64,000 nucleotides of DNA, taken from positions 1 to 64,000 of the forward strand of contig JAYWVB010000004.1 in the NCBI GenBank assembly GCA_039881045.1, read 5' to 3'. The translations under genes and the position numbers were made by a program. The notes beneath the pieces are model-generated. The model searched no databases. It saw only the letters and a list, made by a program, of their open reading frames with translations, and was not told where the DNA came from. Shown here one piece after another: positions 40,463 to 49,890 of the stretch. Positions within the stretch are counted from its first letter, which is position 1. Every line of letters starts with the position of its first letter. The DNA is from Chaetomium olivaceum (Eukaryota > Ascomycota > Sordariomycetes > Sordariales > Chaetomiaceae).

Positions 40463-43400
40463 TCATGGCCGCCTCCTGCTCCTTCCGGAGCTGCTCATCC
40501 GGACACCACGGCGACACAGCACCGCTACCAGCCGTCCGACCCTGCTGCTCATCAGATCGTGACCGCGGCTGCGACTGCGCGACTGCGACTGCGGTTGCCG
40601 CTGTGTTTGTATCCCCATCCCCACCCCCTTCCCCTTCCCCTTTGTATCTCTTCCCGCCACTAGTAGGGCAGGCCGTTCCAACCCACGCAACCTCCCCTCC
40701 GCATCCCGTTTTTGCCCTTGCTGCGGCGGCTGCTGCTGTTTCCCATCCGCCCATGCCTCGGAAGCGAGTTGCTGCTGTAACCAGACAGGCGGATAGCCCA
40801 GCCACCCGACCAACGGGTCGGCCATGAAGAAAGGGTTTTTCCCCGTCGCGACGGGGCTGCCTACGTTGGAGGAAATGCCCTTCCGCGGACCGGGCGAGTC
40901 AACCTTGGGCTCCATAGGCACTAGCTTGGCGGTGTGGTATTGGGATTGTTTTTCTTGCTGCGCCTTGCTCTCCTCCTTGCGGCGGCCATTGTGTTGGCCT
41001 GTGTGTGCCGCTTGCTGTTGGTCGGACGCGTTCGGAACGATCAACGGCGGGAGGTGCAGTTGCGACGGAGTGGCAGGTCGGGAGAGGCGCGTCTCTTGGT
41101 GGATCTGGGCGATGAGCCGGTCGGTCTCGCGGAAGCCGGCGGTTATCGCCATGTCGATGGCCGACGTGGACGGCGCCGTCGCTGTGGGTTGCGGTTGGGG
41201 GGTGTACTGCGGGTCAGTCTGGTACTGGGGAGGTTGCTTCGGCGTTGTTGGTGTCGGCGGGGGAAGCCGGCGAGAGTCGGGCACTGGCACTGGCGAAGGT
41301 GGGAGGGCGGCGGCGGCGGGGGTGACAGGGACAGGGACGGGCAGCGTCGGTGGTTGTGCTTCGCCCGCGTCGTTGAGCGAAACACGCGTCTCGACGCCGC
41401 GTACCATCCGCCATGTGACGGCCGACTTGCGCTTCCGGCTCTTGACCGCTGCAGAAATGGAACTCGCGCTGTTGTGGACGGGTGAATCACCTCTTGAGAG
41501 TGCATTCGGGGCCGGGGAGGATGCCGGGACGGTTGGGCGTGCTAAAGTTGGAGTCTGACGCGCTTCCGCGACGCGACTGGGCTCTGTCGGCGCATCTTGG
41601 GGTCCCAGTGTCGCCGGTGCCGACTTCCGAGGCCGCTTGGCTTTTGGCCTTGTTGTGGAGGTCGGAGACGAGGCAGCAGACCGAGCTGGGCTTCCCCCGG
41701 TGATGCGGCGCAGATCGTCCATGATTTTGTAAACCAGGTACGCCCCGTTCTGTTTGTGGTCCCGAACTGACGCAGGGCGCTTCGCGTCGGGATTGAGTTT
41801 GGGTTCCCTGGGAACCTTGACCGCCTTCTTGGGCACGGCCTTCGCCGGGGGTGGCGGCATCTCTTCCTTGCACCCTTGCTCAGCCCCTTGCTCGGGCCCT
41901 TGGAGCTGAACCGAGAGCGCGGGTTCTTCCACCTTCTGGCTGTTCGCAAACGAGTCGCTGTCGCTCTCTCCTCCTCGCTTTGACGTCTTTGCGGCTCCGT
42001 CTTTCCGTTTTCCCTCGGCGCCGCTCTGCCGGCGTGACAGCTTAGACGCCTTTGGTTTGTCCTCTTCCGGGAGTGAAGTTCCAGGCGGGAGCCACAGCGC
42101 GGGTTTCCTCACTTGCAGGTCACCGACCCAGGCGTCACAGTCCCACTGGACCCAGTAGTCGATGATGTCTGCCCATACGCTCTCGGGAGGTTTCGTGAAG
42201 TTCACAAACACCACTTTACCTCCACGATCGTGAACAGCCTTGGCAAACTCCTTGACGAGCACCTTGAGCCCGTGTACCCGCATGCTTGTTCCCAATATCA
42301 GAAGCATGTCAGGCCCGAGTGAGAGGTCGTGCTGAACAAGGGGGCTGATGAGGTGGGAATGTGGGTGGTCTTCTCCGTACAGAACAATGTCGGGTCGAAG
42401 TTTGCCTACGCCGAGCGCTCGCTTGCCTCGTTCCTCGCGGGCGGCTGTTGCCCCGGCGCAGTGTGGGCAGGTGGGTTGTCGGCCCGCAAGAGTGTCCGCC
42501 AGCCGGGCTTCTTCTTCCCATGACGCGGTGCGGGCGCATACGAAACAGCGGAGCTCTGCCAGAGAGCCGTGCAGAAACACACATTCGACTCCACGATTAG
42601 GAGCTGCGGGTGCCGTGGTTTGCGAGGTCGGCGGCGTGGATGATGGAGCATCGTCCGAAGCGGGAGCCGGGCCCGATGATGTTTGTGATTGTGATATTGG
42701 TCCCGTAGAGGAGGGTTCGCCGTTGGCATCTCCCGCTGCGGACCCATCAGGATTGGCTTGCCCAGGTTGCGGTTGTTCTTGTGACTGTGACACTCCGTCC
42801 TGCTCCCCATCCCTCTGTAACGACCCTTGGCTAGCATCCGGAGCGCTTTCAGCCCCCTTTGCCGAACCCTTCGCCCCGGCGTTCCGGCCAGACCGGGTGG
42901 AAAAGCGGTACCGGCTACCTACCCCTAACGATAATGAAGTGCTGAGGCCAACCCGTTCTTCAAGCTGATCAATGTTCTGCGTGTAGCACCTAACCAGTTT
43001 CCTGCTGTCGCGGAGAACGCTGACAAAACGATGGCTGCTCGTCGGCTCGGCGCTCCGCACTTTCTCGCGAAGGGTGGACACGAAAGTGTAGAATACTGAT
43101 GTTTTGGTGGGACAGGACCAGATTTGAGAATCGAAGAGATCGCGTCCCTTCATGACGGGAAGGGAATTTCGGGTCGAGACAAAAGAATTTTGGGAGGAGA
43201 GCAATGGCGTGGTTACGGAGGAGGGCTCCTCGCTTTGCGACCGACTCGATTCGGTGTCTTGGCTCGAGCCGTTTGTCGATTCTTGATAGGGGTCGTATGT
43301 GACTTGTGGCGGGGATGAGAGAGGCGAAGAGCTCGCTGGAAGAGTATCGACGAGGTGAGGTGGTCGAGGGCGTGGAGTGGTGAAAGCTAGACTAGGGGGG

Positions 43401-43907
43401 GAGGAGGAAAAGGGAGCCGACTCGACGTTGATATTTTCGGGCCCCATGATGCGAGGCTGCTCCCCTCTCGCGGCATCGTGTTGTTGGGTCTCAGACTCGT
43501 CTTCTTTTGGCCCCGCGTTGCGGAGTCCTGGGAAGGGTATCTCAGGGACCGCAAGGGACTGACGGCCAGAGTCAGCATATGTCCTCCGCTGCCGTTTCGG
43601 TGGTCTCTGTTCGATTGTGTCGGATGGGTCGGCATCGCTGTTGCTGTCGGTGGCTTGCTGTTGGGCCTCGTCAAACTGAGCCTGGATCAACGAGTACAAG
43701 CCGTTCTCAGAGCGGAAGTCCTGTAACATGGTTAGCCGGGGAGTAATAGGACCCGACCCGTGGGCTTAGGACGCGTCTTACGGGGATGCCGGAGTTGGTG
43801 CTGATGCCAGCGCCGGTGATGACAACGACCTTCCGAGATTTCCATAATGCATTGGCGATATCTTGTAACAATGGGTCGCAACCCGGGTCAACGTGCGTTG
43901 TCGGCAT
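40463..43907 (-). CDS. Hst3/Hst4-type NAD-dependent histone deacetylase (sirtuin)
   Basis: Exon 1 is 43907-43782 (42 codons), the intron 43781-43721 (61 bp, donor GTAAGA, acceptor TTACAG) and exon 2 43720-40463: 1127 residues. Exon 1 ends in ITGAGISTNSGIP and exon 2 opens with DFRSENGLY, together the NAD-binding loop of class I sirtuins. Later come YTQNIDQLE (about 288-296), the catalytic His in FLHGS (about 426), zinc Cys pairs CFVC and CPHC, and LRPDIVLYGE. Two long disordered insertions (about 60-230 and 310-410) and a Pro/Lys-rich C-terminal half are typical of fungal Hst3/Hst4 relatives, which deacetylate histone H3 Lys56 and protect genome stability and silencing. The nuclear role is inferred from family; a specific symbol is not assigned. 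Confidence 0.88.
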
Positions 43908-44770
43908 CGTGGTACAATAACGGATTGTGGGAGCATCGGAGAGTGTCGAGAGTTGGTGATGCAGGAGGAAACCAGCGGGGGTTTATTGGGTCATCGCTGT
44001 CAAGAAAGCTGGGGGCAAACAGCTTGGGCGCGCTCAGGTTTGCGCCGTCAATCCAGAGTTCAAGGATGATCAGTCCGGCACTCGAGCGCAACGGAGCGCA
44101 GGTCCGCGCTGTTGTGAACCCTGGACTCTCGGAATCTCGAGACGCGTTAGAAATCGGAGAATAGCGGGGTATTTCGTCTAAAGGTTTAGGTGATTTCGCG
44201 TAAAAATTGCCCAGTTATTGACTGTCGGTAGTGGTAGAGGGGCATTGGGCGGAAGAGGCAGTAAGGGAGCCTTGTTTTGGTTGTTATTTCTCTCAAAAAG
44301 GGTCGATGGCAGATGTTGAAGCTTGCAGAGTGCTCAGGTCACGGTGGAGACAGGCGACGCGCCGTAAGTCGGCAGGGGACCTCGAGGATCCCTGTAGCGC
44401 GGTTCATGCCAAGACCTGGGGTCAGCTGTTGCAAATACTCAAAGCACATGCTGGAAAGGTATATCGGATGGTTTCTCAGTAGTCCTTAAACAAAGCCAAA
44501 ATATTCTCGACCATCGCCCGAGCAGCTTTGAGGTTTTCAACTGAACCAATTGCTGTTCAGTGAGAGTCAGAGCTGTGTGAGTTTGCCTGGTGCGCGTTTG
44601 ATCTCGTCAACGCCAAGACGGCCCCACTACCATCCCCTGGCATGGCCCCACAGCAGCCATTGTGTTTCGGCTTCTGGAAACGCGCGAGAAAGGTTTTGCG
44701 ACGTTGACATGTGGTTGGACACAAGGTCAAAGGGCCTTCATATCAAGTTCAGCCCAGCACCCCAGTATTA
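43908..44770. other. Intergenic, no convincing gene
   Basis: Only short motif-free frames. Confidence 0.5.
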
Positions 44771-46411
44771 TCACCCACACGCCGGCTCATCCCCAGCCCC
44801 TGCTTGCACCTCAGTACTCCTTCCGTAGACCCCGCCGTCAAGTATGACAGCCTCATTATCGTCCCGGTCATCCTGCACCCTCCGCCAGCGCGCAGCCCTG
44901 TCCTTCCTCCCTTCCAACTCTTCCCCCTTGCCCTTGATGTCGTAAACTGGCCTGATCAAGCCACCTAAGAGGGGGTTCTTGCTAAAAGCACCACCCTGCC
45001 CACCACCACGGTTTCCATCCGTCTGCCGTGTGACAGATACTCCGCCCTCTCCCACCTCATCACCCTCCTCGTCCCCAGGACTCGCCGGTCGCTCAATCTT
45101 GGCCATCTTCTTGAAGATCTTCCGCCCGGACAGGTCAATGCTGACCACCTGCTGGCGCTTCTCATACTCGGGCTTCGCGTTCCACTCCATCTCCCTCAGC
45201 AACTTCTGCTGCCGCTTCAGCGCCAGCGCCCGCTCCTCGGCGCTCGCCCACATGCCCCCCGCATCCGTGACATCAAAATCCGCCGCCTCGTCCCTGACCG
45301 TCGTGCGCTTCGCGTTCTGCTCCTGGAACGCCAGCAGCCGATCGCGATGCTGCAGCGCCATGGCCTCGGCCACGGTCAAATCCGCCTTATCCACACCCGG
45401 GCGCGCAAACGGCTTCTTGGGCCCCGCCGCCTCCGCCCTGCGGTGCGCCTCGCGGTCCATCGCCTGGCGCTCGCGCCCGCGCTCGGCGCGCAGCTCGCGG
45501 ATGAGGTTCTGCACCTCGCCTGCGCTGAGCAGCGGCGCGCCGCAGAAGGTGCACGGCCCGAGCCCTTCCTTGATGCAGATCACCTTGCCGCAGCTGATGC
45601 AGTTGGGCGCCGCCTCGAGGAGGGGATGGCGCGTCGCTACGCAGTTGCACCGCCGCGCGGCGACGTCGTTGTTGGAGGCGTGCGACGGGTTGGTGGTGAT
45701 TTCGAGAGCGCGGATCGCTTGGTCGAGGTCGGTTAGGGCGGTGGAACTGCCGTGCATGGGCGTGCCGCCCGTGATGGAGATCTTGGTGGTGGTTGCGGGG
45801 GTGTTGTTGTTGCGGGAGAAGGATGGGCCGGGCGTGGAGGTGCGGGAAACCGGGGTGGATTTCGGTTTTTGTTTGGGCAAGCCAAGATCGGAGACGAGAG
45901 TACCTGCCGCGGACGGGGGAGGTTTGGAAGACTGGGGAGGTGGCGTGGCGGACTTGCCCGTGGGTGTCAAATTATTGCGGTGCGCACTGCTGTTCGGCGG
46001 CGTTGATGTCCCTGGCTTTTTCGACATGTAATCCTCCTGTTGCCCCTTCTTGTTATACACTGTCCCTGGCGCTAGGTCGAATGATGCGACTTGTCGAGGA
46101 GGTGGGGTATGGATAGCGGCCTTCTTCTTTTTAGGACGTCGTTGTTTCGGGACTCCGTCGGCTTCCGAGGTCTGACCTGAGCTGGGCGCGGTGCCGGGTG
46201 CGCTGCGCGGTGCCGGCTTTGGTGCTGGCTTCGGTTCTACACGGCGGGCGTTGAAAGTGGCAATGAAGTCGATGACCTGCGGCGAGTCGCCGAGCAGGTT
46301 GAGGAAGTACTCGGTCGCTTCATCCTTGGATAGTGTCGCGCCATGCTCCAGCACTTGCTGTAACCCGTCGTCGGGCATCGGCAGCAGCTGAAATAACTGT
46401 TCTTTGGACAT
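44771..46411 (-). CDS. Activating signal cointegrator 1 (ASC-1/TRIP4)-type zinc finger protein
   Basis: 546 residues from the ATG of MSKEQLFQLLP; the frame is open further upstream but without similarity. The N-terminal region (EYFLNLLGDSPQVIDFI) is the conserved helical start of fungal ASC-1 proteins. A disordered Pro/Ser/Thr linker follows. Then comes the C2HC5 zinc finger: CNCVATRHPLLEAAPNC, CGKVIC, GPCTFCG. A long basic helical region (LIRELRAERGRERQAM, later FDVTDAG, RQQKLLREMEWN) and a VVSIDLSGRK motif complete the family pattern. In animals TRIP4/ASC-1 is part of a complex that splits stalled ribosomes and coactivates transcription; the fungal protein probably has the ribosome-rescue role. 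Confidence 0.88.
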   Translation of the reverse strand: MSKEQLFQLLPMPDDGLQQVLEHGATLSKDEATEYFLNLLGDSPQVIDFIATFNARRVEPKPAPKPAPRSAPGTAPSSGQTSEADGVPKQRRPKKKKAAIHTPPPRQVASFDLAPGTVYNKKGQQEDYMSKKPGTSTPPNSSAHRNNLTPTGKSATPPPQSSKPPPSAAGTLVSDLGLPKQKPKSTPVSRTSTPGPSFSRNNNTPATTTKISITGGTPMHGSSTALTDLDQAIRALEITTNPSHASNNDVAARRCNCVATRHPLLEAAPNCISCGKVICIKEGLGPCTFCGAPLLSAGEVQNLIRELRAERGRERQAMDREAHRRAEAAGPKKPFARPGVDKADLTVAEAMALQHRDRLLAFQEQNAKRTTVRDEAADFDVTDAGGMWASAEERALALKRQQKLLREMEWNAKPEYEKRQQVVSIDLSGRKIFKKMAKIERPASPGDEEGDEVGEGGVSVTRQTDGNRGGGQGGAFSKNPLLGGLIRPVYDIKGKGEELEGRKDRAARWRRVQDDRDDNEAVILDGGVYGRSTEVQAGAGDEPACG

Positions 46412-46877
46412 GGCGGAGTGTAGCTCTTGAAGGTTCGGGCGTGGTGGACGGCACGCGGGGGACGTCGAGTTTGGAGTGACGAATGACGACAGCAGTGGCC
46501 TTTCGAAGTACACAGTTAAATTGTTGGCGGGGTGGCAGGGGAAGATGTATACATACATACGAAATACCGTTACATGCCCCACTGACTCATCCGGCCAATA
46601 CAGATTACACACTTCCAAGATCCACCGAGGTCGGCCAACCAATTCCTATTTTTGGACTGTGATCTTACATCCAGATGTACCTCGACCGCCTCCCCTGATC
46701 AAATCACCAGGCCTTGAATTCTGATAAATACGCAGCCTCTTCCCGCACTGGTTCATTATGGAATCCCTTTTCAATATGCTGTCGCTGCCGACTGGAGCAT
46801 GAGTGACGCCTAACCGAAACTACGCGTCAAACTGGAGCCCTACCTAGGATTCATTATTCCCCGCTTCAAGTTTGATC
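46412..46877. other. Intergenic, no gene seen
   Basis: Promoter side of the ASC-1 gene. Contains a TACATACATACG tract near 46550. Confidence 0.5.
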
Positions 46878-47307
46878 ATGGTTAGCAAATCCGGCGAGCG
46901 GTACGAGCTGGAGCATGAAGAGGGCAATGATAGCGAGAACTCGGACACATCTTCTATGGAGCAGGCCGAATACTTACGACCCAGTGCAATGTCTGTTCTG
47001 CAACCCACCCCGCGGTTCACACCCAACCTTGGACGACAACCTCATCCATATGCAAAATATGCACGGCCTCTTCCTTCCGGAACCGGATCGCCTGCTTGTA
47101 CACAGCGAGACCCTCGTTAATTACTGCCATCTGGTCATCTCGGGCTATTAATAATGAGTGTCTTTACTGTGGCACCCAGCCGAACAATGCCGAAGGGGGG
47201 CAACAACACATGATGGCAAAAGGCCACTGCAAGATTGATATATACAGAGAAGACTCTGAGTTTCGAGGCTTGGCTGACATCCAACTGCTCGCTGCCTACC
47301 CGAACTA
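46878..47307 (+). pseudogene. Rei1/ZNF622-like C2H2 zinc-finger fragment
   Basis: Forward frames around 46915-47151 give VQCLFCNPPRGSHPTLDDN followed by HMQNMHGLFLP, DRLLVHSETLVNYCHLVISGY and then stop codons. The frame shifted by one gives NNECLYCGTQPNNAEGGQQ followed by HMMAKGHCKIDI and SEFRG. Together these match two consecutive U1-like zinc fingers (CLFC...H and CLYCG...H) of Rei1-type cytoplasmic 60S maturation factors, with a frame break between them near 47150. N-terminal fingers and the C-terminus are missing. It is most likely a degenerate paralogue; the functional gene should be elsewhere. Confidence 0.65.
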
Positions 47308-47582
47308 AGATACATTGCATACCTTACATAGCCGGGTTTGGGGTCCGGCTGTGTTTGCCCGATTGGTCCCACTCGCCCCTGAAGTTTGTCGGCAGCCGCA
47401 CGATAATTAAATGCTGTTACGCACGGTCCGGAAGTTGGGCATCAAGATTGGGGGTATGCGAAGAGGGCTGAAGGGTAACTTGTGTTTTTGGCACATCACC
47501 TCTCATGATTCTTTCTGTCGAAACCCCTCCATGGCCAGAGTCCAAGGAATTCACAACTGTATTACCCCAGAATCAAGCTGAC

Positions 47583-48652
47583 ATGGCAACTCCAGCGCCA
47601 GGCACCGCAGAATATCACATTCTGCAGCATCCAACTAACCCTACATACAACCCAAAATACTTCACAGGCTCGGACAAGCAATGGGCTCGCCAATACCAGC
47701 CTATCTCAAACCTCATCCCCCGCACCCGCGTTGTTGACGGCATAAGCTATGCGGAATTTGGCCAGGGCTTCCTTCCCCTCTACGGGGATGATTACGTGCG
47801 GATGCATGAGCCTGCTGTCGGCCCCAACCACAAGCATTGGCGGTTCGAAGTAGAAGCCGATTGTGAGAATTGGTTCAATAGCGAAGTATCCAACGTCGTC
47901 CTCGCTGCCTGGTTCAACTACCCGCGTGTGCTGCATGTATCACACGGTAAACCGCTTACTGGTAAACCGCTTACTGATGAGTACATCAGCGAGTGTGTTG
48001 ATTCGACCTATTCCACACGCATTGGGGGTCAGCGAGTGCCTCTTGCCATTGGTGAAATGAAGAGGGGCCTTATCAACGCGGACCGGTGGCAATCTGATGA
48101 TATTTCATCCAAAGAAAATCAGAAAAAGCTTTCACGGGAGCTGAGGGGGTGCGGAGAACCCCCACGAACTCCCGTCTGCAAGATGGAGACGCTGACACTG
48201 CGACAAGTTACGCGCACAAGTACCAATGCCCCCAAGTCTTCTGTTTCGACGGTAGCACCCTACTCCTCCTCCAATTCCGAGCGCCAAAGATTGACAATAT
48301 CCTCGACGCGAACTGTCCAGTTGATTGCTGGGTCTTACCGAGGACGAGCAGCCACTGCACCCTGCGATACGCCTTGTATCGCCTCCTCGCGCAGGGTTGG
48401 AGAAGATGCCAGGGCATGTCAGCCGCGGGTCGCCTAGCCGTGGGAGGCTTACATGAACATTCCCGCGAGTTCTTTAGCGGCCGACCGGTCTGGCAGACGG
48501 ACGGGGCCAGTACAGACCATCCTGGGGGATATCAGAGGTCGGTTGATGCAGCTACCGGTGCTTTGACGTGGGCTCACGGGGGACGCCCGGAGGAGATTTT
48601 GTTTGAGACGCAGCGGTTCTGGGGAGGCGATGACAGCTCGTCATCTGTATAG
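47583..48652 (+). CDS. Fungal protein with PD-(D/E)XK-nuclease-like pattern
   Basis: Exon 1 is 47583-48148, the intron 48149-48207 (59 bp, donor GTGCGG, branch GCTGAC, acceptor CAAG) and exon 2 48208-48652, in phase: about 336 residues. An upstream ATG at 47505 adds 26 residues. I do not recognise a named family. The order is NWFNSEVSNVVLAAWF (helix with Glu), VDSTYSTR (Asp), VPLAIGEMKRGLI (Glu-x-Lys), then a Gln-containing helix with SRELRGYAHKYQ, CPQVFCFDG and CPVDCWVLPR. This E...D...ExK...Q spacing is what PD-(D/E)XK nucleases show. The C-terminus has a TLRYALYRLLAQG helix and an acidic Ser tail. A kinase-like gene lies 0.7 kb downstream. The nuclease idea is inference from pattern only. 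Confidence 0.55.
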
Positions 48653-49308
48653 GATTCAATATCTCATTGTGAGCTTTGAAAGATAGAGGCTTCATTGATT
48701 CGCAGCAAGCCGCCTTAGGGGTCTGTGTCACAACAATAGTGAGCAATAGAATCAAGATAAGTCAAACGAAAGTACTTTACGATATAGAAATTGAAAAGAA
48801 ACTGTGTTTGCCCAATTTCTCTTGACGGCCACTCAACCATGGTTTCCTCGCACCCCCGGGCTTTTTTGGCCGAAGACCGGGGGGCCTGAGACGGGACCGG
48901 CCGGGGCAACCCACGAATCGGACCGACAGATTTTCCCTTCCAGGTTGCTTGGCTAGGGAGGTGCCGCGGTCCTTCGTCCCTGAGCGGCTTCGCGTCAATG
49001 GCACGCGCCTTCTTCAAACTTCGAACGCATTCACAGAACAACATCCAACATCGACTTTGAAGACCACGATACGACCTCGCAGTGCGAATACCTAAGGAGG
49101 CATGGAGGGAACAACGAAACCTTCATCAACAAGGACAATTGTACAGCTTCCCTGCACGGCAAAGCAGATATCCTTGTGGTCCATGGCCAAAACTGTTAAC
49201 TTCTCCCATTCGACCTTCTAGTCCTTCCGCTTTGGTACCCGCTTCGTCCGCGCAACAGGTGCCCGAAGCGACCACGAACACCCCAACGTTCTACGACTGC
49301 GAGTACAT
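48653..49308. other. Intergenic or upstream coding piece of the kinase-like gene
   Basis: A frame at about 49020-49194 reads like protein (FERIHRTTSNIDFEDHD, then SQCEYLRRHGG, LHGKADILVVHGQNC) and ends at a TAA. It may be an upstream exon or decayed start of the kinase-like gene, but no clean splice was found. Confidence 0.3.
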
Positions 49309-49890
49309 GTGTCGATCCTGCAGTACGCCATACAAACGCTAGTCTGCTGGTTCCCGTCGCCGCTCCGTTCATGGGCCGAACGCTCGTTCCCAGAATGGTC
49401 TCTGCCGCTCAACATCGTCCTGAAGCAGAAGAAGGAAGGATGGGACGAGGAGTTTGACACCGAGAAAGCAACTTACTTAAAGCTGAGGTGCCTACAGGGT
49501 ACTATCATCCCAACCTACTACGGGCAGGTCCAAGCCGAAGGGAAACCTGCCATCGTCCTATCCGATATCGGGGGGGCCTGCGTGGCCGAGCCCAAGGGCG
49601 CAGTTTTTAGAGAAGAACACATCAGGCCTCTCTTTCACCAAGCAGTTAGCGCTCTGATGAGCCAGGGTATCTCCCAGGATGACCTGAAGCTCGATAATTT
49701 TCATCTCGTGAGGAACAGGACCGGCAGGGCTATCATGGCCGTAGACCTGGAACGTGTGAACGAAATCCCCCCAGAGAAAGACCGTGAGCAGATTGTGCAG
49801 TGGGAGGTTAACTCCTTGATGCGGGCATACCGAGATCATCTCGAATGTCTAGAGTTCGACTGCCTGCTCCTACCTTTCGAACCTTTATAG
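49309..49890 (+). CDS. Divergent protein-kinase-like protein (5' end uncertain)
   Basis: About 193 residues of open frame; the listed start is GTG, so the true 5' end is missing or in an upstream exon. Conserved pieces are PLNIVLKQKKEGW (beta-3 Lys), EEFDTEKATYLKL (alpha-C Glu), LQGTIIPTYYG (strand 4/5 region), AIVLSDIGG (hinge), SQDDLKLDNFHLV (catalytic loop) and MAVDLERV (metal-binding Asp). Compared with HRDLKxxN, His and Arg are replaced by Gln and Asp while the catalytic Asp, Lys and Asn remain, and DFG is DLE. No glycine-rich loop is in view. This matches a large fungal kinase-like group whose substrates are unknown. It is probably an active or recently active small kinase, or a truncated one. 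Confidence 0.5.
   Translation: MSILQYAIQTLVCWFPSPLRSWAERSFPEWSLPLNIVLKQKKEGWDEEFDTEKATYLKLRCLQGTIIPTYYGQVQAEGKPAIVLSDIGGACVAEPKGAVFREEHIRPLFHQAVSALMSQGISQDDLKLDNFHLVRNRTGRAIMAVDLERVNEIPPEKDREQIVQWEVNSLMRAYRDHLECLEFDCLLLPFEPL

Noticed and set aside
40824..41558. 244-residue forward frame within the sirtuin locus
   Set aside because: Antisense of the disordered sirtuin tail; no motif.
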